A DNA stretch of 64,000 nucleotides, from NCBI GenBank assembly GCA_003417655.1, contig QVMW01000011.1, positions 60,156-124,155 on the forward strand. The letters run 5' to 3'. A program made the position numbers and the translations under genes. Below are positions 1-8,840 of this stretch, one piece after another (the stretch's first letter is position 1; the number at the start of each line of letters is the position of its first letter). Source of the stretch: Rhodobacteraceae bacterium 63075 (GTDB taxonomy: Bacteria > Pseudomonadota > Alphaproteobacteria > Rhodobacterales > Rhodobacteraceae). The notes under the pieces were generated by a model. The model was given only the letters and a program-made list of their open reading frames with translations, made no database searches and was not told the origin of the DNA.

Positions 1-1383
1 GCCGGGCTGAACCGTCACGAGTCGCACCTCCTCGGGCTGCCCGGCGATCGCTTCGGGGGCCTCCCGCTTGAACGGCGTCTCGACGCGGCTCTGAACCGCG
101 CCGCTCTCGTCCACCTTGTCGACACGCAGCGTGTAAACGCCCGTGTCCACTTCCGGAAGGTCGCTCCGCCAGCTTCCATCCTCGGCAACAGGGCGCGTGT
201 CCACGGCCTCGTTGTCGATATAGATGCGCACGAACCCACCCCCGGGCGCGCGCCCCGCGAGCGCCACGTCGCCGCCCTCGGAATAGCTGATCATGTCGAG
301 CGCCACCCGGCTCATAACCTGCGGGCCGGGAGCCTGGAGGACGCTGACACCCTCCTCGGAGCTCAGCAAGACAGTCTGCGCCGGCTCTTCTGTCTCCGGG
401 GCACCGGGCGCAGGCGCGCCGGTTCCGGAGCCGTTTTCGCCCGGCAGCGTGGCCACCTGCGGGTCAGCCCCGGGCGTCTCGGGCAAGTCGTCGCTGCTTG
501 TCTGTGCCTCCGGCGCAGGAGCGTCCGGGGCAACCGTCCCGGCCGCGGCCGTTTCGGTGTCTTGCCCCTCGCTCTCGGCCATCTCGCCCGAGGGCGCGGC
601 CTCGGGGGGCTCGGTTTGGGGCATTTCGGGCGCGGTCGTCTCGGCCTCGGCAGCCTGCACAGGATCAGCCTCCGCGGAAGTTTCCGCCTCGGCCACGCGC
701 ACCGGCGCGATCACGACGCTCTCCTCGCCTTGGCGCTCCCCCACGGCAAGCCGCATCACCCGCGCGGCCTCGCTTTGCGGCAGATCGATGAAAGCGGAAA
801 ACCTGCCGTCGCGCCCGGCCTCGGCCTCGGCGAGGGGCTTCCCGTCCAGCAGGATCGTCACCGCCGCACCGGGCGCGCTGCGCCCCGCGACCAGCGCCTG
901 CCCGTCCGGCTCCACGCGCACCACGTCGAAGCGCGGGCCGGCTTCCCCGCCGTCAGCCGCCTCCGGCTCGGTCTCCGGCGCATCCCTGTCATCCTCGGCT
1001 TCCGCTGCTATCTCCGGCTGCGCCTCATCCGTTGCCTCGGGCCCGGCCCCTGATTCGGCCGTGTCCCCGGCAGGCACCTCCGGCTCGGCCTCGGGGGCAT
1101 CCGTGACATCCTCAGCTTCCGCTGCTATCTCCGGCTGCGCCTCATCCGTTGCCTCGGCCGACGGCTCGGGCTCGGTTTGTGCTTGGGCCGTGTCTCCGGC
1201 AGGCGCATCCGCTTCGGCTTCGGATGCATCGCCAACAGGCGCATCGGCAACAGGCGCGGCACGATCCGGAGACCCCAGCAAAGCATCCTTGAAATAAAGC
1301 CCCGCACCGCCGATCGCGACACCGCCAGCGACCACGGCCCCCAGCACCGCCGGATTGGCAAGCAATCCACTCGTCTTGCTCAT
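1..1383 (-). CDS. LysM-type envelope protein with acidic Ala/Pro/Glu-rich linker (5' part, runs off the window)
   Basis: This is the N-terminal 461 codons of a protein that continues past the left edge. It starts at an ATG preceded by a G-rich Shine-Dalgarno (GGGGG then AAAA). A short cytoplasmic start (MSKTSG) leads into one Gly/Ala/Val-rich membrane segment (about residues 10-30). A long Ala/Pro/Glu/Asp-rich low-complexity region follows, with interspersed Ig-like modules of the type that carry a DGKPLAEA-like beta hairpin. The visible end reads VRLVTVQPG, which in Rhodobacteraceae homologues directly precedes a LysM peptidoglycan-binding domain, so the LysM lies just outside. The likely role is an anchored envelope protein binding peptidoglycan; this is inferred from architecture and the LysM itself is not seen. 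The overlapping plus-strand open frame here is a compositional shadow. Confidence 0.75.
   Translation of the reverse strand, partial: MSKTSGLLANPAVLGAVVAGGVAIGGAGLYFKDALLGSPDRAAPVADAPVGDASEAEADAPAGDTAQAQTEPEPSAEATDEAQPEIAAEAEDVTDAPEAEPEVPAGDTAESGAGPEATDEAQPEIAAEAEDDRDAPETEPEAADGGEAGPRFDVVRVEPDGQALVAGRSAPGAAVTILLDGKPLAEAEAGRDGRFSAFIDLPQSEAARVMRLAVGERQGEESVVIAPVRVAEAETSAEADPVQAAEAETTAPEMPQTEPPEAAPSGEMAESEGQDTETAAAGTVAPDAPAPEAQTSSDDLPETPGADPQVATLPGENGSGTGAPAPGAPETEEPAQTVLLSSEEGVSVLQAPGPQVMSRVALDMISYSEGGDVALAGRAPGGGFVRIYIDNEAVDTRPVAEDGSWRSDLPEVDTGVYTLRVDKVDESGAVQSRVETPFKREAPEAIAGQPEEVRLVTVQPG
980..1157. repeat. Internal 117-bp tandem duplication inside the LysM-type gene
   Basis: Bases 980-1040 recur at 1097-1157 with about three mismatches in 61, a period of 117 bp or 39 codons. 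The duplication encodes two copies of an Ala/Glu-rich linker segment (TDEAQPEIAAEAED). Such repeats tend to expand and contract, so linker length may vary between strains. Confidence 0.75.
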
Positions 1384-1490
1384 TTTTCCCCCAGATCTGC
1401 CCCCCGAAAGCCGAAGGTTGAGTGACCATAGCAACAGGCGTAAGACGGGTCAAAAGAACTCGCACCGCACTCCCAGCAAGGACCACGCCC

Positions 1491-2042
1491 ATGACCACCC
1501 CCTCGATCTGCGTATATTGCGGCTCCCGCGACGGGGCGGAGCCGGCCTATGCCGAGGCCGCCGAAGCTCTCGGCAAGGCGCTGGCCGAGGCCGGCTGGCG
1601 GCTCGTCTACGGCGCGGGCGATGTCGGGCTGATGGGGCGCACGGCGCGCAGCGCGCAGAAGGCGGGCGGCGAGACCTTCGGCGTGATCCCGACACATCTT
1701 CTCTCGCTAGAGGTCGGCAAGCGGGATCTGACGCGCTTCATCGTCACCGAGAACATGCATGAGCGCAAGAAGGTCATGTTCATGAACGCCAACGCCGTCG
1801 TGCTCCTGCCGGGCGGGGCGGGCTCGCTCGACGAGTTCTTCGAAGTTCTGACATGGGCCCAGCTCGGGCTGCACGACAAGCCCATCGTGCTTCTCGATAT
1901 CGCCGGCTACTGGCAGCCGCTGCTGGCGCTCATGGACCATGTCATCGCGCAAGGCTTCGCCGATGCGAGCCTGCGCCGCTTCTTCACGGTTCACACCGGT
2001 GTCGATGCGGCGATGGCGGCCCTGCGCGCAGCCCTCTCCTGA
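1491..2042 (+). CDS. LOG-family Rossmann-fold protein (TIGR00730; cytokinin riboside 5'-monophosphate phosphoribohydrolase type)
   Basis: 183 aa. The N-terminus SICVYCGSR, the glycine-rich GAGDVGLMG (residues 41-49) and PGGAGSLDE (107-115, the family's PGGxGTxxE with Ser for Thr) identify the LOG/lysine-decarboxylase-like fold. Proven LOG enzymes hydrolyse nucleoside 5'-monophosphates to base plus ribose 5-phosphate; in bacteria without known cytokinin signalling the role is usually nucleotide salvage. I chose ATG 1491 because AAGGA lies about 8 nt upstream and the conserved start follows at once; the open frame extends upstream to 1422 but without family-like sequence. The 3' end overlaps convergent rarD by 52 nt. 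The substrate is not provable from sequence. Confidence 0.9.
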   Translation: MTTPSICVYCGSRDGAEPAYAEAAEALGKALAEAGWRLVYGAGDVGLMGRTARSAQKAGGETFGVIPTHLLSLEVGKRDLTRFIVTENMHERKKVMFMNANAVVLLPGGAGSLDEFFEVLTWAQLGLHDKPIVLLDIAGYWQPLLALMDHVIAQGFADASLRRFFTVHTGVDAAMAALRAALS

Positions 2043-2902
2043 CGCAGGCTGGAAGCCGAATAGAGCGCAAGGCCCGCCCAGATCAGCCCGAAGGCCAGCT
2101 TGTGCCAGAAGGTGAAGGGCTCACCGAAAATGACCACCGCGCAGAAGAACTGCGCCGTCGGGTTGATGTATTGCAATAGCCCCACCGTCGAGAGCCTGAC
2201 CCGCCGCGCGGCATAGGAAAAGAGCATCAAGGGCGCCGCCGTGATCAGCCCCGAGAAGACCAGCATCCCGCTTTCGAAGGCATCTTGCCCGAAATGGCCG
2301 CCGCCCTGCCCGTGCACCACCGCGAGGATGATCAGCCCGACAGGGGCCAGCAGGGCAACCTCGGCCGTCACCGACACGACAGGCCCGGCATCGAGCCGCT
2401 TTTTGATGACCCCGTAAAAGCCGAAGGTGATCGCCACCACGAGGGCGATCCAGGGCGCAACGCCGAAGCCGTATGTCAGCATGCTGACCGCCAGAACCGC
2501 CAGCGCCACGGCCACGCCCTGAACGCGCCCAAGCGCCTCGCGAAAGAAGATCCAGCCGAAGAGCACCGCGACCAGCGGGAAGATGTAATAACCCAGCGCC
2601 GCTTCCACCGCGCGGCCAACCTGGATCGAGTAGATGAAACAGAACCAGTTGACCGAGATGGACATGGCCGCCAGCAGGACAATGCCCGCCCGGCGCGGCG
2701 CGCCGAGCACGCGGCGCAGATCGCCCAGGCGGCGCTGCAGGGTGATGACGCAAAGGAAGATGACGAAGGACCAGACCGTCCTGTGCGCCAGGATCTCAAG
2801 CGGCGGGATATGCTCCAGCAGCTTGTAATAGAGCGGCGAGAAGCCCCAGATGAGACAGGCGCATACCATCGCCACTACGCCCTTGCCCGCCTCGCTGTGC
2901 AC
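1991..2902 (-). CDS. rarD: RarD-type EamA transporter
   Basis: 303 aa, about ten hydrophobic segments throughout. The N-terminal CLIWGFSPLYYK, the HRTVWS motif after TM2, and the C-terminal SYAARRVRLSTVGLLQYINP block are typical of RarD within the EamA (drug/metabolite transporter) superfamily. It is expected in the inner membrane; RarD was named for chloramphenicol sensitivity and its natural substrate is unknown. I chose GTG 2902 because GAAGAGGAG lies just upstream with good spacing; an upstream ATG at 2947 adds 15 unrelated residues. Convergent with, and overlapping by 52 nt, the LOG-family gene. Confidence 0.88.
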   Translation of the reverse strand: MHSEAGKGVVAMVCACLIWGFSPLYYKLLEHIPPLEILAHRTVWSFVIFLCVITLQRRLGDLRRVLGAPRRAGIVLLAAMSISVNWFCFIYSIQVGRAVEAALGYYIFPLVAVLFGWIFFREALGRVQGVAVALAVLAVSMLTYGFGVAPWIALVVAITFGFYGVIKKRLDAGPVVSVTAEVALLAPVGLIILAVVHGQGGGHFGQDAFESGMLVFSGLITAAPLMLFSYAARRVRLSTVGLLQYINPTAQFFCAVVIFGEPFTFWHKLAFGLIWAGLALYSASSLRQERAARRAAIAASTPV

Positions 2903-3016
2903 GGTTTTCTCCTCTTCGCAGGGCCATTGGTGTCGCGTTAAGCCCAAGTTGAATCAATTCTTTGCGTTTTCCAATCGCATTGTTATCTTCATATTTCAGA
3001 CAACAACAGGTCCGCC

Positions 3017-3859
3017 ATGCGCCACACACTGCCACTTGCGCCCCAGTTCTACGTGACGGCCCCGCAGCCCTGCCCCTATCTCGAGGAGCGGCTGGAGCGC
3101 AAGCTGTTCACGGCGCTCCAGGGCCAGAGCGCGCAGGAGCTCAATGACGAGCTCTCCATGCAGGGCTTTCGCCGCTCGCAGAACGTGCTCTACAGGCCCT
3201 CCTGCGCCGACTGTTCGGCCTGCCTGTCGGCCAGGATCGTCACCGCCGATTTCACCCCGCGCAAGAGCCAGCGCCGCGTGCGCAAGCGCAACGCCCATCT
3301 CGAGCGCCGCGTGACATCGCCCTGGGCGACCGAGGAGCAATACGAGCTTTTCCGCCGCTACCTCGACAGCCGCCACGCCGATGGCGGCATGGCCGACATG
3401 GATGTCTTCGAGTTCGCCGCGATGATCGAGGAGACCCCGATCCGCAGCCGTGTCATCGAATACCGCGACCCCGGGAGCGACCGCCTCGTCGCCGTCTGCC
3501 TGACGGATGTGCTCGCCGACGGGCTCTCCATGGTCTATTCCTTCTTCGATCCCGAGTTCGAGCGCCACTCGCTGGGCACCTACATCATCCTCGACCACGT
3601 CAGGATCGCCTCGGAGAGCGGGCTGCCCCATGTCTATCTCGGCTACTGGGTGCCCGGCAGCCCGAAGATGGGCTACAAGGCAAAGTTCGCGGGGCTGGAA
3701 ATCTTCAAGGAAGGTGCCTGGATCCCGCTCGGCGATCCGCGCGACCACGAGGCCACGACGCACCCGCTCTCGACCCCGCCCATCGCCGAACAGGTGGCCA
3801 ATATCAGCCTGCCCGACATGGCCGTGCACAAGGGAAGCGTTCACAAGGAACGCAGCTGA
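3017..3859 (+). CDS. bpt: Aspartate/glutamate leucyltransferase (bacterial arginyltransferase homologue)
   Basis: 280 aa, full length for the ATE/Bpt family. The N-terminal cysteine cluster is present (Cys19 in QPCPYL, then CADCSAC at 63-69), as is the C-terminal acyltransferase region with [15 protein letters not shown] and the FAGLEIF segment. The enzyme moves leucine from Leu-tRNA to N-terminal Asp or Glu of proteins, making them substrates of the ClpS-ClpAP N-degron pathway. Stand-alone, divergent from rarD (gap about 115 nt) and convergent with the DUF4167 gene. The leader before the ATG is AT-rich with no strong Shine-Dalgarno. Confident call. Confidence 0.93.
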   Translation: MRHTLPLAPQFYVTAPQPCPYLEERLERKLFTALQGQSAQELNDELSMQGFRRSQNVLYRPSCADCSACLSARIVTADFTPRKSQRRVRKRNAHLERRVTSPWATEEQYELFRRYLDSRHADGGMADMDVFEFAAMIEETPIRSRVIEYRDPGSDRLVAVCLTDVLADGLSMVYSFFDPEFERHSLGTYIILDHVRIASESGLPHVYLGYWVPGSPKMGYKAKFAGLEIFKEGAWIPLGDPRDHEATTHPLSTPPIAEQVANISLPDMAVHKGSVHKERS

Positions 3860-3937
3860 GCGCGCGCGCCCTGAGCATCTTCTTGGTCTGAATGCCCAAA
3901 GCCCCCACCCGCGTCATCGCGCGTTCGAGGGGGGAGT

Positions 3938-3983
3938 TTGAGGGGGCAGCGCCCCCTCAACCGGTCGGATTTGCGCAGCAAAT
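3938..3983. terminator. Two back-to-back hairpins between convergent genes (candidate bidirectional terminator)
   Basis: Hairpin one: TTGAGGGGGC (3938-3947), loop AGC, GCCCCCTCAA (3951-3960), a perfect 10-bp stem. Hairpin two: ATTTGC (3969-3974), loop GCA, GCAAAT (3978-3983). They sit between the 3' ends of bpt and the DUF4167 gene. No long T-tract follows on either side, so termination is inferred from position and strength. Confidence 0.55.
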
Positions 3984-4016
3984 TCGACACATCTGGCAGC
4001 GAGCCCGGCAACAAGG

Positions 4017-4592
4017 TTACTCGGCGGCTTCCGAACCGGAATTGCCGTCCTCGCCCTGCGCGTCACCACCCTTGCGGGGCGCATCGTCCTTGCGGGGCGC
4101 ATCGTCCTTGCGGGGCGCATCGTCCTTGCGGGGGCGGCGCTTGCGCGTTTTCTTGGGTTTGTCATCGCCGGCTTCGGGCGTCTCGACGAGGCCGCTGTCA
4201 CCCTCGTCGCCGGGAGCGGCCGCCTCGCCCACCGGCGTCGCTCCGCCGTTCGATTCGCGCTCCTGGCGCTCGGCGCGCTCACGGTCGCGTTCGGCCTGGC
4301 GCTCGCGGTTCTGCTGTTCCTGCTGCTCGCGCTTGGCGTCCTGTTCGCGCTGCGCCTCGCTGAGCATGCGCAGGTAGTGTTCGGCATGCTGCTGGAAGTT
4401 CTCCGTGGCCACGCGGTCGCCCGAAAGCTGGGCATCGCGCGCGAGCTGGTTGTACTTGTCGATGATCTGCTGGGGCGTTCCGCGCACCTTGCCCTCCGGC
4501 CCCGAGCTGTCGAACACGCGGTTGACGATATTGCCCGAGGGCCGGCTGTTATTCCGGTTCTTGTTACGCGAACGCGACTTTGATGATCTCAT
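4017..4592 (-). CDS. DUF4167 domain protein (basic, RNA-binding-like, low-complexity tail)
   Basis: 191 aa. The N-terminal 80 residues match DUF4167: a very basic start (KSRSRNKNRNNSRP), then NIVNRVFDSSGPEGKVRGT and a helix with YNQLARDAQ. The rest is charged: a Gln/Arg/Glu coiled-coil-like stretch (about 80-115), an acidic Gly/Glu segment, a Lys/Arg block (KPKKTRKRRPRK) and three exact RKDDAP repeats encoded by an 18-bp DNA repeat at 4081-4131. The function is unknown; the composition suggests nucleic-acid binding. It lies downstream of prmC on the same strand with a 211-nt gap, the order common in alphaproteobacteria. Confidence 0.85.
   Translation of the reverse strand: MRSSKSRSRNKNRNNSRPSGNIVNRVFDSSGPEGKVRGTPQQIIDKYNQLARDAQLSGDRVATENFQQHAEHYLRMLSEAQREQDAKREQQEQQNRERQAERDRERAERQERESNGGATPVGEAAAPGDEGDSGLVETPEAGDDKPKKTRKRRPRKDDAPRKDDAPRKDDAPRKGGDAQGEDGNSGSEAAE
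4081..4131. repeat. 18-bp tandem repeat in the DUF4167 gene
   Basis: Three consecutive copies of an 18-bp unit beginning GCATCGTCCTTG encode RKDDAP in tandem on the minus strand. The in-frame period keeps the reading frame if copy number changes. Confidence 0.8.
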
Positions 4593-4803
4593 TGTGACTT
4601 GGCCTAAACTTTTGTGTAATGGCTTCTTCGTGATTTGCGAGGCAGCGTGAGCGCCATTCGGAGCAAATCATCCATGTTTGGCTTGAACGCAGGCGGGACG
4701 GCTTTGACATCCACCGCATGCAATTCCCAGTAAACATGCCGAAAGCGGTTTAACAAGGGGTAACTGGCATTTATCCATCGATTTTGCGGGGTTTTGCGGC
4801 TTT

Positions 4804-5637
4804 TCAGGCCGGTTTTTGCCCACGAACCACGCGATCGCGCCCGCCAAGGTCCTGAATCACCCGCACGGAGACGAAGCCCGCGCCCCGCATCAATTCCGCC
4901 ACATCCGCGCCCTGCTGCCAGCCGGTTTCCACCAGCAGATGCCCGCCGGGGCGCAGGTGGTCGGGCGCGCCCGCGCAGATCGCGCGGTAGGCGCCCAGCC
5001 CGTCGCCCTCGTCGGTCAGCGCCAGGCGCGGCTCATGGGCCAGCTCAGGTGCCAGCGCTTCCATCTCCTCCGCCCCGATATAGGGCGGGTTCGACACGAT
5101 CAGGTCGAACCTGCCCTCCAGGGCCTCGAACCAGTCCGAAACGGTGAAGCTGCACCGCGCCGCCACGCCGTGCCGCTCAGCGTTGCGCGCGGCCACCGCG
5201 AGCGCGGCCTCGGACAGGTCCGTGCCGGTCCCCCGCGCCGCGCTCTCGGCCAGCAGCGTCACGAGGATCGCTCCCGAGCCCGTGCCCAGATCGAGAACCG
5301 TCTCGAAGGGCTCTTCAAGCGCCTCGGCGATCAGCGTCTCCGTGTCCCCACGCGGGGCCAGAACGTTGGCTGTCACTTCGAAATCGCGCCCGTAGAACTG
5401 CCGTGTGCCAAGAATATGAGAAACCGGCTCCCGCCCGGCGCGGCGGGTGATGAACCCAGAGAAAGCCGCAGCAGCAGCGGCCTCCAGCGGCTCGGGGCTC
5501 ACCAGCGTCAGACGCCCCGGCGCGATCTCCAGCGCGGCGGCCATCAAGAGCCGCGCGTCGCGCACCGGCTCATCGACCCCCGCCTCTTTCAGCCGCGCCA
5601 CGCCCAGCGCGAGCGCCGCGCCGACCGATTCGCTCAC
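4804..5637 (-). CDS. prmC: Release factor glutamine N5-methyltransferase
   Basis: 277 aa, normal length. A small N-terminal helical domain (1-85) precedes a class I SAM methyltransferase domain with LDLGTGSG (116-123) and the catalytic NPPY (183-186). PrmC methylates the glutamine of the GGQ loop in RF1 and RF2, which speeds termination. It starts with GTG at 5637 and overlaps the end of prfA by 4 nt (GTGA), so enzyme and substrate are translationally coupled. Its second substrate, RF2, is encoded about 8 kb away at 13543-14670. Confidence 0.95.
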   Translation of the reverse strand: MSESVGAALALGVARLKEAGVDEPVRDARLLMAAALEIAPGRLTLVSPEPLEAAAAAAFSGFITRRAGREPVSHILGTRQFYGRDFEVTANVLAPRGDTETLIAEALEEPFETVLDLGTGSGAILVTLLAESAARGTGTDLSEAALAVAARNAERHGVAARCSFTVSDWFEALEGRFDLIVSNPPYIGAEEMEALAPELAHEPRLALTDEGDGLGAYRAICAGAPDHLRPGGHLLVETGWQQGADVAELMRGAGFVSVRVIQDLGGRDRVVRGQKPA

Positions 5638-6683
5638 CGCTCCATCTCCGCCAGCAAGGCGGCCTGATGATCGGCTGTGAGCTCATCTATGATCTCGTCG
5701 AGATCGCCTGCCATCACCGCGTCGAGCTTGTAGAGCGTGAGATTTATCCGGTGGTCCGTCATCCTGCCTTGCGGGAAGTTGTAGGTCCTGATCCGCTCGC
5801 TGCGGTCGCCCGAGCCCACCTGCTCGGCCCGGCTGGCCGAGCGCGCATCCTGCGCCTTCTGGCGTTCAAGGTCAAAGAGCCGCGTCTTGAGGACCTGCAT
5901 GGCGATCTCGCGGTTGCGGTGCTGGCTCTTCTCCGAGGAGGTCACGACGATCCCCGAGGGCTCATGGGTGATGCGCACCGCCGAGTCGGTCGTATTCACG
6001 TGCTGCCCGCCCGCGCCGCTGGCACGCATCGTGTCGATGCGGATGTCCTGCGGGTTGATCTCGATATCCACGTCCCCGGCCTCGGGCAGCACCGCGACAG
6101 TGGCCGCCGAGGTGTGAATGCGCCCGCCGCTTTCCGTCTCGGGCACGCGCTGCACGCGGTGCACCCCGCTTTCGAACTTGAGCCGCGCGAAGACATTCTC
6201 GCCCGCCACGCGCATCACCGCTTCCTTGATCCCGCCCAGCTCGGTCGCGCTTTCCTCCAGCATCTCGGTGCGCCAGCCCCGGGTTTCGGCATAGCGCTGA
6301 TACATGCGCAGAAGATCGCCCGCGAAAAGCGCGGCCTCCTCGCCGCCCGTGCCGGGGCGGATCTCGATGAGCGCGGGGCGGCTGTCGGCGGCATCCTTGG
6401 GCAGGAGCGCGAGCTGCAATTCGGCCTCGGCCTCGGGCAGGCGCGCGCGCAGGGCGGGAAGCTCCTCCTCGGCCAGCGCCTTCATCTCCGCATCGGCCAG
6501 CATCTCCTCGGCCTCGGCGATCTCGGCCTGAAGCGCGCGGTAGGCCTCGATCTGCTCCACCACGGGCCGCAGGTCGGAATATTCCTTGCCCAGGGCGGCG
6601 ATATCCGCCCCCGGCTCGGCCATCGACGCCTCGAGGAACTGAAACCGCTGGATGATCTGATCGAGACGCTCGGAGGGAACCAT
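5634..6683 (-). CDS. prfA: Peptide chain release factor 1
   Basis: 349 aa. N-terminal helical domain, the RF1 codon-recognition loop with PET (181-183, the PxT tripeptide) followed by RIHTS, and the catalytic GGQ (225-227) in [10 protein letters not shown]1 recognises UAA and UAG. ATG 6683 opens the conserved sequence [10 protein letters not shown]; the open frame runs about 77 codons further upstream but that stretch reaches into the ilv promoter and is not family-like. Overlaps prmC by 4 nt. Divergent from ilvB. Confidence 0.95.
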   Translation of the reverse strand: MVPSERLDQIIQRFQFLEASMAEPGADIAALGKEYSDLRPVVEQIEAYRALQAEIAEAEEMLADAEMKALAEEELPALRARLPEAEAELQLALLPKDAADSRPALIEIRPGTGGEEAALFAGDLLRMYQRYAETRGWRTEMLEESATELGGIKEAVMRVAGENVFARLKFESGVHRVQRVPETESGGRIHTSAATVAVLPEAGDVDIEINPQDIRIDTMRASGAGGQHVNTTDSAVRITHEPSGIVVTSSEKSQHRNREIAMQVLKTRLFDLERQKAQDARSASRAEQVGSGDRSERIRTYNFPQGRMTDHRINLTLYKLDAVMAGDLDEIIDELTADHQAALLAEMER

Positions 6684-6858
6684 GCCCCTGCTCTCCACGA
6701 TTGCCCGGGCGGCGTCAAGATGCCTTGTCGGTGGCGCGAGCGGCCCAATCAGGGGCTGGGATGCCCCTGTATTTGCTAAAGTATCGTTGCCACACCCCAA
6801 ATCGTAATAAAATTGCGATTTTTCGCCGCAGCGGGTTCGAATATTCAGGATTTGGCGG

Positions 6859-6887
6859 TTGACGCTCGGAAATCGCGCGCCTAATGT
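6859..6887 (+). promoter_or_regulatory. Sigma-70-type promoter for the ilvBN leader
   Basis: A TTGACG -35 box (6859-6864), a 17-nt spacer and a TAATGT -10 box (6882-6887). The expected start near 6894 gives a leader RNA beginning about 20 nt before the leader-peptide ATG. Near-consensus elements with ideal spacing; not experimentally shown. Confidence 0.7.
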
Positions 6888-6914
6888 CCCGCCACCGCGC
6901 AAGAGAGAGTTCAA

Positions 6915-6962
6915 ATGGCAAAGCTAATCGTGATCGTGAGGACATGGCGCATGGGCCGGTAA
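6915..6962 (+). CDS. ilvBN leader peptide (15 aa, Leu/Ile/Val control codons)
   Basis: A 15-codon frame, [15 protein letters not shown] then TAA. Five consecutive control codons, Leu-Ile-Val-Ile-Val (6924-6938), are the amino acids made by the downstream pathway. A purine-rich ribosome site (GAGAGAG) lies 5 to 6 nt before the ATG. The frame is followed within 30 nt by an intrinsic terminator. This is the classical layout of translation-coupled attenuation of branched-chain amino acid synthesis. Confidence 0.85.
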   Translation: MAKLIVIVRTWRMGR

Positions 6963-7013
6963 CGGAAACCCTAGGGTCCCCCCATGCGCCTCCGAAAGAT
7001 CGGGGGCTTTTTT
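6946..7013 (+). promoter_or_regulatory. ilvBN attenuator: antiterminator/terminator pair
   Basis: Terminator: GCCTCCGA (6988-6995), loop AAGA, TCGGGGGC (7000-7007), 8 bp with one G-U pair, then six T (7008-7013). Competing pair: GGCGCATGGG (6946-6955, the end of the leader-peptide frame) is exactly complementary to CCCATGCGCC (6981-6990) and takes the base of the terminator's 5' arm. A ribosome stalled at the Leu/Ile/Val codons leaves 6946-6955 free to pair, giving readthrough. One that reaches the stop codon covers it, so the terminator forms. Confidence 0.85.
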
Positions 7014-7062
7014 ATGTGCAAAACCAAGACGTTGAATACGGCGTAAGATACGGAGCAAGGAT

Positions 7063-8817
7063 ATGTCGCGTCAAATGACCGGAGCGAAAATGGTTGTCGA
7101 ATGCCTCAAGGACCAGGGCGTGGAAGTCGTGTTCGGCTACCCCGGCGGCGCCGTGCTACCGATCTATGACGAGGTGTTCCAGCAAAATGGCATCCGCCAC
7201 ATTCTCGTGCGCCACGAACAGGGCGCTGTCCACGCCGCCGAGGGCTATGCCCGCTCGACAGGCAAGCCGGGCGTCGTGCTCGTCACCTCCGGCCCCGGCG
7301 CGACCAATGCCGTCACCGGCCTGACCGACGCGCTGCTCGACTCGATCCCGATCGTCGTGCTCACGGGGCAGGTCCCGACCTTCATGATCGGCACCGACGC
7401 CTTCCAGGAGGCCGACACGGTCGGCATCACCCGGCCCTGCACCAAGCATAACTGGCTGGTTCAGGACACCGAGAACCTGTCCTCGACGATCCACGAGGCC
7501 TTCCATGTCGCCACGACAGGGCGCCCCGGCCCCGTTCTCGTCGACATCCCCAAGGACGTGCAGTTCGCCTCGGCGGGCTATACGCCTGTGAAGCAGGTCA
7601 GCACCAGCCACTACCAGCCCCAGAAAAAGGGCGACATGGCCTCCATCGAGGAGCTGGTCGAAGCGATCGAGACGGCGAAGAAGCCCGTCTTCTACACCGG
7701 CGGCGGCGTGATCAATTCCGGCACGGCGGCCAGCCAGCTCCTGCGCGAGCTGGTGGACGGAACGGGCTTTCCCATCACCTCGACGCTGATGGGCCTCGGC
7801 GCCTATCCCGCCTCCGGCGACAAGTGGATCGGCATGCTCGGCATGCACGGGCTTTACGAGGCCAACATGGCCATGCACGACTGCGACCTGATGATCAATA
7901 TCGGTGCCCGCTTCGACGACAGGATCACCGGGCGCATCGACGCTTTCAGCCCCGGCTCGAAGAAGGCGCATATCGACATCGACCCCTCCTCGATCAACAA
8001 GGTCATCCGCGTCGATATCCCCATCGTCGGCGATGTCGGCCATGTGCTCGAGGACGTTCTCAAGGTCTGGAAGTCGCGCGGGCGCAAGACAGATCGCGCC
8101 GCGCTTGGCGAATGGTGGAACACGATCGGGGAATGGCGCAAGGTCGATTGCCTCAAGTTCGAGCAAAAGGGCAGCGTCATCCGCCCGCAGCACGCGCTGG
8201 CGCGCCTCGAAGCGCTCACCAAGGATCATGACCGCTACATCTGCACCGAAGTCGGCCAGCACCAGATGTGGGCCGCGCAATACCTCGGCTTCGAGGATCC
8301 GCACCGCTGGATGACCTCCGGCGGCCTCGGCACCATGGGCTATGGCTTTCCGGCCTCCATCGGCGTGCAGATGGCGCATCCGGACAGCCTCGTCATCAAC
8401 GTGGCCGGCGAGGCGAGCTGGCTGATGAACATGCAGGAAATGGGCACGGCGGTGCAGTTCCGCCTGCCGGTCAAGCAGTTCATCCTCAACAACGAGCGCC
8501 TCGGCATGGTCCGCCAGTGGCAGGAGCTTCTGCATGGCGAGCGCTATTCGCATAGCTGGTCCGAGGCGCTGCCCGATTTCGTCAAGCTCGCCGAGGCCTT
8601 CGGCGCTAAGGGCATCAAGGTCGATCAGGCCGAGGACCTCGACGAGGCGATCAAGGAGATGATCGCCCATGACGGCCCCGTGATCCTCGACTGCCTTGTC
8701 GAAAAGCATGAGAACTGCTTCCCGATGATCCCCAGCGGCGAGCCGCACAACAAGATGCTGCTCGGCGAAGCCAGCACGCAAGACGCGATCGGCACGTCCG
8801 GCGCGGTGCTTGTCTGA
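7063..8817 (+). CDS. ilvB: Acetolactate synthase large subunit
   Basis: 584 aa, full length. Three-domain ThDP enzyme: N-terminal domain with FGYPGGAVLP and the catalytic Glu52 (in RHEQGAVHAAEG), central FAD-binding domain, and C-terminal ThDP domain from about 370. The Mg-binding motif reads AGEASW (449-) then NN at 476-477, so the usual Asp of GDG/GDAS is Glu. Makes acetolactate or acetohydroxybutyrate, the first common step to Val, Leu and Ile. Followed after 23 nt by its regulatory subunit. Expression is predicted to be controlled by the upstream attenuator. Confidence 0.96.
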   Translation: MSRQMTGAKMVVECLKDQGVEVVFGYPGGAVLPIYDEVFQQNGIRHILVRHEQGAVHAAEGYARSTGKPGVVLVTSGPGATNAVTGLTDALLDSIPIVVLTGQVPTFMIGTDAFQEADTVGITRPCTKHNWLVQDTENLSSTIHEAFHVATTGRPGPVLVDIPKDVQFASAGYTPVKQVSTSHYQPQKKGDMASIEELVEAIETAKKPVFYTGGGVINSGTAASQLLRELVDGTGFPITSTLMGLGAYPASGDKWIGMLGMHGLYEANMAMHDCDLMINIGARFDDRITGRIDAFSPGSKKAHIDIDPSSINKVIRVDIPIVGDVGHVLEDVLKVWKSRGRKTDRAALGEWWNTIGEWRKVDCLKFEQKGSVIRPQHALARLEALTKDHDRYICTEVGQHQMWAAQYLGFEDPHRWMTSGGLGTMGYGFPASIGVQMAHPDSLVINVAGEASWLMNMQEMGTAVQFRLPVKQFILNNERLGMVRQWQELLHGERYSHSWSEALPDFVKLAEAFGAKGIKVDQAEDLDEAIKEMIAHDGPVILDCLVEKHENCFPMIPSGEPHNKMLLGEASTQDAIGTSGAVLV

Positions 8818-8840
8818 AGCGCGTAGGAAAGGAACACCCA

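Noticed and set aside
293..1297. Long plus-strand open frame rich in Ser/Ala/Gly
   Set aside because: It is the antisense shadow of the Ala/Glu/Pro-rich LysM-type gene, with matching codon periodicity on the other strand.
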